Of a stretch of DNA of 47,940 bases, positions 40,049 through 47,940 are shown piece by piece. Each line of letters begins with the position of its first letter. Position 1 is the stretch's first letter. A program made the position numbers and the translations under genes. Location of the stretch: positions 1 to 47,940 of the forward strand of contig CAUYUJ010007264.1 of assembly GCA_963575745.1 (NCBI GenBank). The letters are read 5' to 3'. The notes under the pieces were generated by a model. That model was not told the origin of the DNA. It made no database searches and saw only the letters and a program-made list of their open reading frames with translations. This stretch comes from Prorocentrum cordatum (taxonomy: Eukaryota; Sar; Dinophyceae; Prorocentrales; Prorocentraceae).

Positions 40049-40900
40049 CAGCATTCTTTCCGTTGATAACAGTGTTCTGATGGGTTCGCTTCGTTCTAAA
40101 AGCGTTGATAGCAGTGTCTCGTTTGCGGACAACTCATTCTATATCAACTCACTGATACCGAGTTTCCTTTCACCATAAGTGAATGCATACCAGTGTATGT
40201 TGGTTACTACAAAAGTGGGTTCCTACAACCGACTTCATGATCGCTATCATCATCGCAGATTTCACTCATCCTCATCACCACGACTGGTTCACGTTGGCCT
40301 GCGGTGCTTCTCAGCCTGCAGTTCCTTTCGTTACACTGTAGTTGAAGCCGTTCATGGCAGTGACTCGTTTAAAGACAACTTTAGTATTGGGGGAAGTGTC
40401 GATAGCAGCGTTTCTTTTACTTATACAAGCGTTGATAGCAGTGTCTCGTTTGTGGACAACTCATTATATATCAAGTCATTCATACAGAGTTTCTTTTCGC
40501 AGCAAGTGAATGCACAGCAGTGTATCTGCATTACTGGCCCCCACTCCATTATCACTATCATCATCAACGATTTCCTACACGCGTGTGCGCGGCGGTCGCC
40601 ATGAGTGAATAGTTTGCAGAGACTTCTCGCATTGATACCCATGGGTCACTTCAGAGTGAACTCATTTGTGATCTTCTTTCATTGGAAGTTGAATCGGTTG
40701 ATGGCAGTGCCTCGTTTAAACTCCACTTTGGTATTGCTAGTAGTGTCAATGCCAGCGTTTCTTTTTAATTGTGCAAGCGTTGATAGCAGTGTCTCGTTTG
40801 TGGTTAGTTATAACAGCGTTGACAGCAGTGTCTCGTTTGCGGACACCTCATTGTACATCAACTCGCTGATACCGGGTTTCCTATCAACACCATCATCATC
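40049..40900 (+). repeat. intergenic region with three copies of a ~70-110 bp repeat
   Basis: GCGTTGATAGCAGTGTCTCG begins copies at about 40102 and 40428, with a close variant at about 40811. Each continues into GGACAACTCATT-like sequence, TATATCAACTC and GATACCGAGTTTCC. Shorter fragments lie between (40398-40430, 40775-40800). No gene. Confidence 0.85.
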
Positions 40901-40974
40901 ATCCTTAACCATGTTTGCTCGAGTTTCACCTGGCCGTCCAGCCGCGGCGGTGCTCCTCAGCCTGCCTTGTCACA

Positions 40975-42045
40975 ATGCCAGCACGCGGCAAGGCATCGCC
41001 CCCGCCACCCCCGGCCCCGTGCGATGGCCCGTGGGAGATTCTGCCGGATCCGCCCGCACCGACTCCTCAGCCAGGTGTCGACGTGGTCTTTGAGCAGGCT
41101 CACCTCGAAGACATCCGCCGTACACCAGGGATGGGCGGCAAGACCGCCTGCCAGTGGCAGCGCGCGCTGCGCGCCGAGTGCATTGTCAACAACTTGTCGT
41201 TCAAAGACGTAACAAACGACCCGTCCTACGACTGGAAGCAACTGCTTCGGTCTGCCGCTCCGGGTTTCGCTGAGCGCATAATCGGGCAGGGCATCGCCCA
41301 GGTTCTCTTTCGCATCATCGAGACAGAGCGCGACCCTAACTACTCCAACACGGATGGCCACGGCAGGCACTTCTTCGAGTTCCGTCGTGCAGACGGTTCA
41401 GCCATGCGCCTGCATTACCATAAGAACGGCCGACCCGATGAGCCCACCTATGTCGGTCCACCACGCGCCGTTGCTCAGCCTGCCGTGCCTGAGCCTGGCG
41501 CTGCTCAGCCTCATGTTCCTCGTGGCGGCGCTGCTCAGACTGCCGTGCCTGACGGTGGCGCTGCTCAGCCTGCCGAGACTGGCGGTGATGCCCCACTGCT
41601 CTTCACACAGGAGCACCTGCAAGAGGCAGCCTGCTCGCGCCAGATTGTGGGCCGCGACGAAGCCAGCGCCGCTCTCCAATCGCTGTTGCACTACCACCAT
41701 GGCGAGACTGCCCCAGGTGCTGTTGACATCACCGATGGCTCAGCATTTGACTGGCTTCGATGGGTGGCACATATCGAAGGTGCGCGCGACGTCATCCGCA
41801 ATGGCGTCCACAGGGTCTACGCTGTCCGCTGGAATCCGCACTGGGCTCCAGAGGCCGTCTTCTGCTACGGCAACAACACCTACAGCACACTGGTGCCCCG
41901 CAAATCGCGCTACACAGGCTCGTGGAGCCACGCGCGAATTGTGACTCACCGGAACGCCAATTGGGTGACCGAACCGTTGCTATCTGCGGCCCCTGTGGCA
42001 GCTACGCCGTGGCTGGTGTTGCGGGATCAAATAACCTGGGAGTGA
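40975..42045 (+). CDS. hypothetical protein with GAAQPA repeats
   Basis: ATG 40975 (MPARGKASPPPP) gives 356 residues. A Pro-rich start is followed by a domain-like part (residues 35-160, for example VDVVFEQAHLEDIRRTPGMG and HFFEFRRADGSAMRLHYHKN). Then comes a four-fold repeat at 164-202 of the type AVAQPAVPEPGAAQPHVPRG, and a second domain-like part (TQEHLQEAACSRQIVGRDEA to LVLRDQITWE). The QPA repeats correspond to the 20 bp word seen in the upstream gene. An in-frame upstream ATG region is also open, but it lies in a copy of the word. Shared repeats and the 443 bp duplication tie it to the EEP gene. No family is recognised. Confidence 0.6.
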   Translation: MPARGKASPPPPPAPCDGPWEILPDPPAPTPQPGVDVVFEQAHLEDIRRTPGMGGKTACQWQRALRAECIVNNLSFKDVTNDPSYDWKQLLRSAAPGFAERIIGQGIAQVLFRIIETERDPNYSNTDGHGRHFFEFRRADGSAMRLHYHKNGRPDEPTYVGPPRAVAQPAVPEPGAAQPHVPRGGAAQTAVPDGGAAQPAETGGDAPLLFTQEHLQEAACSRQIVGRDEASAALQSLLHYHHGETAPGAVDITDGSAFDWLRWVAHIEGARDVIRNGVHRVYAVRWNPHWAPEAVFCYGNNTYSTLVPRKSRYTGSWSHARIVTHRNANWVTEPLLSAAPVAATPWLVLRDQITWE

Positions 42046-42109
42046 TCTCTGGCAAACGAGATGTGGTGCTTCTCAGCCTGCACTCATGTGACACGCAATG
42101 CCGTGCCCT

Positions 42110-42366
42110 GCAATCGCGTGGTGTTTCTCAGCCTGCACTCGCAGGTCCTTCGGAGGTCAATTGTTATGAGTTCGGCACGGTCTCGGTCAAGTACAGCGTG
42201 CTGTGGGGATCCCGAGATGGGGCCTGGCTCAAGGTGCTCAAGACGTACTGGAGTGTCCCAGAGCCGGAGTGCCAGCTGATCCTCGGGAGTTGGAACGGCA
42301 TTTTCAGGCCGTGGCCGGACACGTTCTGGATCAGGACGGGGGGGTCCGAGCCCGAGATAGATGCTA
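42110..42366 (+). CDS. possible further coding segment of the same locus
   Basis: In one frame, RGVSQPALAGPSEVNCYEF, then SVKYSVLWGSRDGAWLKVLK and SWNGIFRPWPDTFWIRTGG read as ordinary protein up to the edge of the 443 bp duplication. The peptide GVSQPA at its start is the product of the 20 bp word. It may be a following exon of the 40975 gene or a separate truncated gene whose end was replaced by the duplicated segment. Confidence 0.4.
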
Positions 42367-42809
42367 GCGCTCTGCAGTACAAGTGCTTTTCAGCATGCGA
42401 CATCCTGCGGTGCTTCTCAGCCTGCAGGGTTCGCAGCGTGCGGTTTGCAATGCATTCCTTTTCAGTATGCGAGTTCCTGCGGTGTTTCTCAGGTTGCAGG
42501 GCTCCGAGGCTCTTCCCTTCGATGCCAATGTTTTCAGACACCGTAGCTCCGTTCCGTAAACATCTTCCAAGAGCCGCTCGCAACTTTTTGCAGCTGGCGG
42601 TCTGCAGACGTAGTCTGTCTCAGCATGCGAGCTCCCGCACGCTTCGCCGGCTTTTGCTGCGCGGACAATTTTCTCACACACGTCAGCGCCGTTTGTAGGC
42701 GTCAGAAAAACATGTAGACATTCACGAAGGGCTCAGTCTGTATATCGTCACATCATTACATACGCAGTCGTCGAACACATCGGTGTACATTCAGCGCTTT
42801 GTCCTTCTA
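42367..42809 (+). repeat. 443 bp direct duplication, copy 2
   Basis: Same length as 39606-40048 and in the same orientation, 2761 bases downstream, with five substitutions. It is followed at once by the CTGAGG tract. Confidence 0.97.
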
Positions 42810-42825
42810 GCTGGGTCGCTTCGTG

Positions 42826-43145
42826 CTGAGGCTGAGGCTGATGCAGGCTGAGGCTGAGGCAGGCTGAGGCTGAGGCCGAGGCCGACGGCAGACTGAGGCT
42901 GAGGCTGAAGCAGGCTGAGGCTGAGGCAGAGGCAGGCTGAGGCTGAGGCTGAGGCAGGCTGATGCTGAGGCAGGCTGAGGCTGAGGCTGAGGCTGATGCA
43001 GGCTGAGGCTGAGGCAGGCTGAGGCTGAGGCCGAGGCTGAAGGCAGACTGATGCTGAGGCTGAAGCAGGCTGAGGCTGAGGCTGAGGCAGGCTGAGGCTG
43101 AGGCAGGCTGAGGCTGAGGCTGAGGCAGGCTGAGGCTGAGGCTGT
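42826..43145 (+). repeat. GCTGAG hexanucleotide tract
   Basis: GAGGCTGAGGCTGAGGCAGG steps for about 315 bases. The minus-strand Ser/Ala/Leu/Gln/Pro frame is an artefact. Confidence 0.95.
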
Positions 43146-43296
43146 GACTGCGACTGCCGTTGCCACTGCGACTGTCATCGCGAATGCGACTACGACTGCG
43201 AGAACAGCAGAATTCTACAACTGGATTCTCATCCGAATCTTAAGGGGAATGCTTCCAGATATGCTCCTACACATGGCTGTTAGGTTGCTTTGCCGG

Positions 43297-43985
43297 GATA
43301 ATTTTAACCTATTCGGGCCTTCCTGGAGGGCGTCTTGGAGGGCTCTTGGGCCGTCTTGGAGGCCTTTTGCGGGCCTTTTGGGCCGTCTTAGACCATCTTG
43401 AGGCCATCTTGGACCGTCTTGGGTGCATCTTGGAGCCATCTTACCCGTCTTGGAGGCCATCTTGGCCGTCTTGGAGGCATCTTGGAGGCCATCTTGGGCC
43501 ATCTTGGCCGTCTTGGAGGCCATCTTGGGCGTCTTGGAGGCCTCTTGGGCCGTCTTGAGGCCCTCTTGGGGCCTTCTTGGGGGCCTCTTGGGCCGTCATG
43601 GGGCCATCTTGGAGGCCTCTTGGGTGCTGTTGGGGCGATGTTGGGGACCTCTTGGGCCGTCTTGGGCCGTCGGAGAGCTGAAAAGAAGAACATGCCAAAA
43701 TCCTTGAAAAACCTAAGGAAAATCAATGATTTTAACCTATTCGGGCCTTCCTGGAGGGCGTCTTGGAGGGCTCTTGGGCCGTCTTGGAGGCCTTTTGCGG
43801 GCCTTTTGGGCCGTCTTAGACCATCTTGAGGCCATCTTGGGCCGTCTTGGGTGCATCTTGGAGCCATCTTACCCGTCTTGGAGGCCATCTTGGCCGTCTT
43901 GGAAGCATCTTGGAGGCCATCTTGGGCCATCTTGGCCGTCTTGGAGGCCATCTTGGGCCAAGTTGGGGCAACAAAGGCATTGACA
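43297..43985 (-). repeat. 10-11 bp arrays, reverse orientation, two tandem copies
   Basis: The unit starting ATTTTAACCTATTCGGGCC occurs at about 43300 and 43732, a spacing of about 432 bases, and once more at 36254. The second copy breaks off at about 43970. Together with 36254-36680 these are three near-identical long units. Confidence 0.93.
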
Positions 43986-44097
43986 GATGGATTTTCGGAA
44001 ACTTGCGGGTGGCCGGCGGGACGGGCCGAAGCCCACTGGGGAGTTCTTTTAGACAAAGAACCAAAACCAAAACCTGAAACATCCAGCACGCCGTGCA

Positions 44098-44120
44098 CCC
44101 CTGTGGCAAGACCACAGGGG
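44098..44120. repeat. perfect small hairpin
   Basis: CCCCTGTGG (44098-44106), loop CAAGA, CCACAGGGG (44112-44120). Confidence 0.8.
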
Positions 44121-44223
44121 GCGGCGGATCTAATGGCCTTCGGCCCATGCCGCCAACGCGCCTGGGTTGTGAGTCAGAGGCCTCTGGAGTGTTCGTTGGG
44201 ATCTCGTCGTAGATTTCTCGGAT

Positions 44224-44258
44224 GCCTCACGTGGTACCGACGAAGTACCACATGAGGC
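44224..44258. repeat. 14-base hairpin with one mismatch
   Basis: GCCTCACGTGGTAC (44224-44237), loop CGACGAA, GTACCACATGAGGC (44245-44258). GTACCGAC recurs at about 44281. Confidence 0.8.
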
Positions 44259-44289
44259 GTGTCACCTGCAACCATCGAATTGTACCGAC

Positions 44290-44700
44290 CACACTTTTGA
44301 AGCCTCTTGGGAGCCGTTTCCGAACCTCTCGGAGCCTGTTTTGAACCTCTTGGAGCGTCTTTTGGGCGTCTGGGGGCCTGCTGGAGGCTTCTTGGGGGCC
44401 TCTCAGAGCCTCCTGGGCGCCTCTCAGGGCAGTCTGGAGGCTCCCTGGAGCTCCTGGAGGCAGAGAACCTTCGATTTCAAGATTCTGTTTGTAGGCCGCT
44501 GGGGCTCCCTTGAATCCCTCTGGAGCCGTTTTGGGCGACTCTTGGACCGTCTTGGAGCCCTCTTTGTCCATCTTGGGGCCATGATGGGGGCCTCTCGGGC
44601 CGTCTTGGAGCCGTCTGCGAGGCCTCTTGGCCCGTCTTGGAGCATCTGAAATGGAAAACGCGAACAATTCAAAATCCTTCAAGCCTCCGTATTTCGACAC
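44290..44700 (-). repeat. 10-11 bp array, reverse orientation, with leader
   Basis: CTCTTGGGAGCC and GTCTTGGAGC units run to 44645, then the leader ATCTGAAATGGAAAACGCG, AAAATCCTTCAAGC. Confidence 0.8.
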
Positions 44701-44749
44701 ATCGGCTCAAGCCGACAGTGGGAACAATAACCTCTGACACACAGCTTCG

Positions 44750-45259
44750 ATGCCGAACCGACCAAAGGTCCGTTTCTGCACGACGCACCCTAGGCACCAA
44801 CTCAGTAAACGGGGACATTGTTGGAAGTGCCGCAGTTTACAAGATAGGTTACGTCATGGGGGTCGGCTTGGTGGTGCTGCCGCCGGGCCGACTAAAGCGA
44901 GGTACGGCATCAACAACGGCAAGTGCAGGGCCCTGCGAAACAACCACCGCTCGTGGAATATCACCACCATCACATTCCCCATCTTCCAGCACCTGCTGAG
45001 GAAGCTCCACGAGAGACGAGAACAACGCGCAGCAAAACCACTACTTCGCAGAAACATATTGCCTGCCTGGGTCTTGGCGGCCGCAGACATTGACAAGGCC
45101 ATCCGCATAATGAACACCACGCGCTTCGGCAACCCCGACCGCGCTTCGGTTTTACGCTGGACTGGCGCCCAACTTTGTTTTGAATCCGCTCCCAGCAAGA
45201 GCAACGCTCCCGCGGGATTTTTTTCCCAACCAACCTGTGTTGTTGGGTCTTCGTTTTGA
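44750..45259 (+). CDS. small basic hypothetical protein
   Basis: ATG 44750 gives 169 residues, starting MPNRPKVRFCTTHPRHQLSK and then RGHCWKCRSL. The Cys/His spacing at residues 10-29 could bind zinc. The rest is Arg/Asn-rich with normal composition (TTITFPIFQHLLRKLHERRE, AADIDKAIRIMNTTRFGNPD) and ends at TGA 45257-45259, before the 90 bp array begins. No family is recognised. It could be a real small gene or an exon. Confidence 0.45.
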   Translation: MPNRPKVRFCTTHPRHQLSKRGHCWKCRSLQDRLRHGGRLGGAAAGPTKARYGINNGKCRALRNNHRSWNITTITFPIFQHLLRKLHERREQRAAKPLLRRNILPAWVLAAADIDKAIRIMNTTRFGNPDRASVLRWTGAQLCFESAPSKSNAPAGFFSQPTCVVGSSF

Positions 45260-45318
45260 AGAGACGGTCCCCGCGTTCCTCCTTCCTTCCTCCTCCCCCC
45301 TTCTCCCCCTCCCACACC

Positions 45319-46975
45319 CATTCTGGCACACCCCTCACACGTTTCGTGGCCCCATAGGGAGCTCCACCGAAGGCCCCAGTGGCTGCGCCCGCATGCGGTT
45401 CCACTCCCCATTCTGGCACACCTCTCACACGTTTCGTGGCCCCATAGAGATCCACCGAAGGCCCCAGTGGCTGCGCCCGCATGCGGTTCCACCCCCCATT
45501 CTGGCACACCCCTCGCACGCTTCGTGGCCCCATAGGGAGCTCCACCGAAGGCCCCAGTGGCTGCGCCCGCATGCGGTTCCACCCCCATTCTGGCACACCC
45601 CTCACACGTTTCGTGGCCCCATAGGGAGCTCCACCGAAGGCCCCAGTGGCTGCGCCCGCATGCGGTTCCACCCCCCATTCTGGCACACCCCTCACACGTT
45701 TCGTGGCCCCATAGGGGGCTCCACCGAAGGCCCCAGTGACTGCGCCCGCATGCGGTTCCGCCCACCATTCTGGCACACCCCTCACACGTTTCGTGGCCCC
45801 ATAGGGAGCTCCACCGAAGGCCCCAGTGGCTGCGCCCGCATGCGGTTGCTCCCCCCGTTCTGGCACACCCCTCACACGTTTCGTGGCCCCATAGGGAGCT
45901 CCACCGAAGGCCCCAGTGGCTGCGTCCGCATGCGGTTCCACCCCACAATCCTGGCACACCCCTCACACGCTTCGTGGCCCCATAGGGAGCTCCACCGAAG
46001 GCCCCAGTGGCTGCGCCAGCATGCGGTTCCACCCCCCCCCCCCCCCCCCCCCCCCCCCCCACCCCCCCATTCTGGCACACCCCTCACACGCTTTGTGGCC
46101 CATATAGGGAGCTTCGACCGAAAAAAAGGGGAGGGGGGAGGCCTAAGTGGCTGCGCCCGCATGCGGTTCCACCCCCATTCTGGCCAAACCCTCCCCACTT
46201 TTTCGTGGCCCCATAGAGAACCCCGCCGAAGCCTCAGTGGCTGCGCCCGCATGCGGTTCCACCCCCACACTGGCACACCCCCTTACACGTTTCGTTTGGC
46301 CCATAGGGGCTCCACCGAAGGCCCAGTGGCTGGGCCCGCCCATGCGTTCCCCCCCCATTTCTGGCTCCACCCTTCCACGTTCGTGTCACCATAGGGTAAG
46401 CTCAGCCGAATGCCCAGTGGCATGCGGGCCCGCATGCGTTCCACGCCCCATTTTGGCACAACCCTCGCACGTGTCGTGGCCCCATAGGGAGCTCCACCGA
46501 AGGCCCCAGTGGCTGCGCCCGCATGCGGTTCCACCCCCCATTCTGGCACACCCCTCACACGCTTCGTGGCCCCATAGGGAGCTCCACCGAAGGCCCCAGC
46601 GGCTGCGCCCGCATGCGGTTCCACCCCCCATTCTGGCACACCCCTCACACGCCTCGTGGCCCCATAAGGGGGTCCCACTGAAGGCCCCAGTGGCTGCGCC
46701 CGCATGCGGTTCCACCCCCCATTCTGGCATACCCCTCACACGCTTCGTGGCCCCAGGGAGCTCCACCGAAGGCCCCAGTGGCTGCGCCCGCATGCGGTTC
46801 CACCCCCCATTCTGGCACACCCCTCACACGTTTCGTGGCTCCATAGGGGGCTCCACCGAGCGCCCCAGTGGCTGCGCTCGCATGCGGTTCCACCCCCCCC
46901 CCACCCCCCATGTCGGCACACCCCTCACTCGTATAGTGGCCCGGGGGCGCCACCGAAGAATATATCCACAATTGC
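45319..46975 (+). repeat. 90 bp tandem array, about seventeen units
   Basis: Units contain ATTCTGGCACACCCCTCACA, CGTGGCCCCATAGGGAGCTC and CGCCCGCATGCGGTTCC at 90-base spacing. Units between 46130 and 46450 are degenerate. It is related to the 76-78 bp units at 6981-7345 and 17220-17640. Because 90 is divisible by three, frames of 300-400 residues stay open on both strands. They are not called as genes. Confidence 0.95.
46030..46070 (+). repeat. poly-C run
   Basis: About 30 consecutive Cs with one A, inside one unit of the 90 bp array. Length is unreliable in sequencing. Confidence 0.9.
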
Positions 46976-47205
46976 GGTATTCACAACTACGTATGGTTGG
47001 GTCCTTCGTCAGGCTAATTTTTTGTTCCTCGGGACGATGCTGTTTCTCGCCGCCGACAGCCCCCGTCCCGACAAAACCACGGCCCCCGCTCGATGCCTCA
47101 TCCTTTTTCCCAACATCCAGAGTGGGGTTCTTGTGTTCCCAGGACACCCTCCCCTTCCCACCTTCCCACCTTCCCACCTTCCCACCTCCCGCTCCCTCTT
47201 CCTAT
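46976..47205. other. repeat tail and unassigned DNA
   Basis: CACAACTACGTATGGTTGGG at 46981 matches the tail after the first array near 7370. The rest is pyrimidine-rich, with CCCACCTTCC steps at 47158-47188. No gene. Confidence 0.5.
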
Positions 47206-47400
47206 TCCTAACCATACTATACCATACCATGCAATACCGCTCCCTCTTCCTACTCCTACCATACCATACTATACCATACCATATAATACCATACCATACT
47301 ATAGCAGACCACCGTACCTACCATACCACACCTAGGAAACCATACATACACCATCACCGCATACCTACCACACCATACAATACCATACAATACCTACCTA
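47206..47400 (+). repeat. ATACC pentanucleotide-like tract
   Basis: CATACCATACC and ACTATACC steps with interruptions. Confidence 0.9.
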
Positions 47401-47404
47401 CCAC

Positions 47405-47680
47405 GCCCCGCCAGAGCGAGGACAGTATTCGCAAACCGTAGTATTTATCATGTTTCGTGCCCCTCCCAGCGCCCCAGGGAGGCCCCGCCAGAGCGAGGAC
47501 AGCATTCGCAAACCATATTATTTATCAGGTTTCGTGCCCCTCCCAGCGCTCCAGGGAGGCCCCGCCAGAGCGAGGACAGCATTCGCAAACCATATTATTT
47601 ATCAGGTTTCGTGACCCTCCCAGCGCTCCAGGGAGGCCCCGCCAGAGCGAGGACAGCATTCGCAAACCATAGTATTCTCT
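47405..47680 (+). repeat. 77-78 bp tandem repeat, 3.5 units
   Basis: CCCCGCCAGAGCGAGGACAG recurs at about 47405, 47483, 47560 and 47637, with AGTATTCGCAAACC and CAGCGCTCCAGGGAGG in each unit. Confidence 0.9.
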
Positions 47681-47719
47681 TGCACAGGGTGTCTAGAGCT
47701 CCGACCGTTTTATTTTTCG

Positions 47720-47940
47720 CGACGCACCCCTCTCCCTTTTCGCGACGCACCCCTCCCCCCCGCAGTGGGGCCTCCCCAGCGCCCCCCAGTGGTCCCCAGC
47801 GCCCCCCAGTCGGGCCTCCCCAGCCGCGCCCAGTGCCCCCTCCGCCCAGACGGTTTCATGTTTTCGCGACGCACCCCTCCTCCCCCCAGTGTGGTCCCCA
47901 GCGCCCCCCAGTGGGGTCTCCCCAGCCGCGCCCAGTGCCC
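47720..47940 (+). repeat. minisatellite of CGCGACGCACCCCTC and CCCCAGCGCCCCCCAGT words
   Basis: TTTTCGCGACGCACCCCTC occurs near 47716, 47738 and 47861. CCCCAGCGCCCCCCAGTGGG-like words fill the rest. It runs off the end of the window. Confidence 0.85.

Larger units (their letters stand above)
37375..42500 (+). repeat. dispersed 20 bp word GCGGTGCTTCTCAGCCTGCG
   Basis: Good copies start at 37375, 37402, 37735, about 38892, 39495, 39573, 39646, 40301 and about 42407. Looser ones are near 38572, 39718, 40944, 41470-41575 (four), 42064, 42119 and 42479. Copies inside genes are all in the frame that gives G-A-S-Q-P-A or G-A-A-Q-P-A. Copies between genes are equally well conserved. Confidence 0.9.

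Noticed and set aside
39606-42809. LTR retrotransposon with 443 bp terminal repeats
   Set aside because: No TG...CA ends, primer-binding site, polypurine tract, gag or pol motifs, or target duplication were visible. Kept only as a possibility in the findings.
44854-46394. Two overlapping ~400-residue proteins on opposite strands
   Set aside because: Both arise from the 90 bp tandem array. Codon content follows the repeat, and degenerate units do not preserve the frame for any visible reason.

Overview
The window looks like eukaryotic nuclear DNA, most likely from a dinoflagellate with a GC-rich genome (a Prorocentrum- or Symbiodiniaceae-like alga). I infer this from the following: coding sequence is sparse in a sea of minisatellites, trinucleotide tracts and dispersed repeats; several genes need introns to be read; one candidate intron is of the GA-AG type flanked by a short direct repeat; there is a Helitron; and one stretch just upstream of the Helitron Rep resembles a degraded dinoflagellate spliced leader. 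No bacterial operon structure, ribosome-binding pattern, rRNA or tRNA was seen. The species assignment is not proven. Most of the many long open frames are products of repeats with periods divisible by three or of GC-rich arrays without stops, and they are not annotated as genes.

Layout. 1-7.7 kb: arrays of a 10-11 bp unit (CCAAGACGGCC / CCAAGAGGCC type), each headed by an AT-richer leader, plus GC-hairpin elements and one well-formed isolated exon (2991-3103). 7.7-12.4 kb: purine tracts, a ~66 bp tandem repeat family, (GAC)n, (CAT)n and an 18 bp minisatellite. 12.4-15.2 kb: a damaged or mis-assembled hypothetical gene with a Cys-rich N-terminus. 15.2-22 kb: (TG)n, a second copy of a ~0.8-0.9 kb dispersed repeat, more 10-11 bp arrays, a ~775 bp polypurine tract, and AT-rich hairpins. 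22.2-25.1 kb: two minus-strand intron-containing hypothetical genes, with four small GC-capped hairpins beside and inside the second. 26.6-32.6 kb: the clearest genes, a Helitron Rep and its PIF1-type helicase, separated by a 1.3 kb stretch that may be an intron. 33.0-33.8 kb: a small hypothetical gene with a very short intron. 29.7-34.7 kb: a dispersed 19 bp word. 35-36.7 kb: more arrays. 36.8-42.8 kb: a gene with an endonuclease/exonuclease/phosphatase fold and a second hypothetical gene. Both carry a peptide repeat encoded by a 20 bp word that is also scattered in the flanking noncoding DNA, and a 443 bp direct duplication follows each gene. 43.3-47.9 kb: arrays, one small hypothetical gene, a 90 bp tandem array and terminal minisatellites.

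How parts relate. The Rep and helicase halves together make a Helitron transposase, but the second histidine of the HUH motif is an arginine, so this copy may be unable to nick DNA. The GC hairpins ending in CTAG resemble Helitron 3' ends and may mark non-autonomous relatives. The remaining genes show no pathway link to one another.
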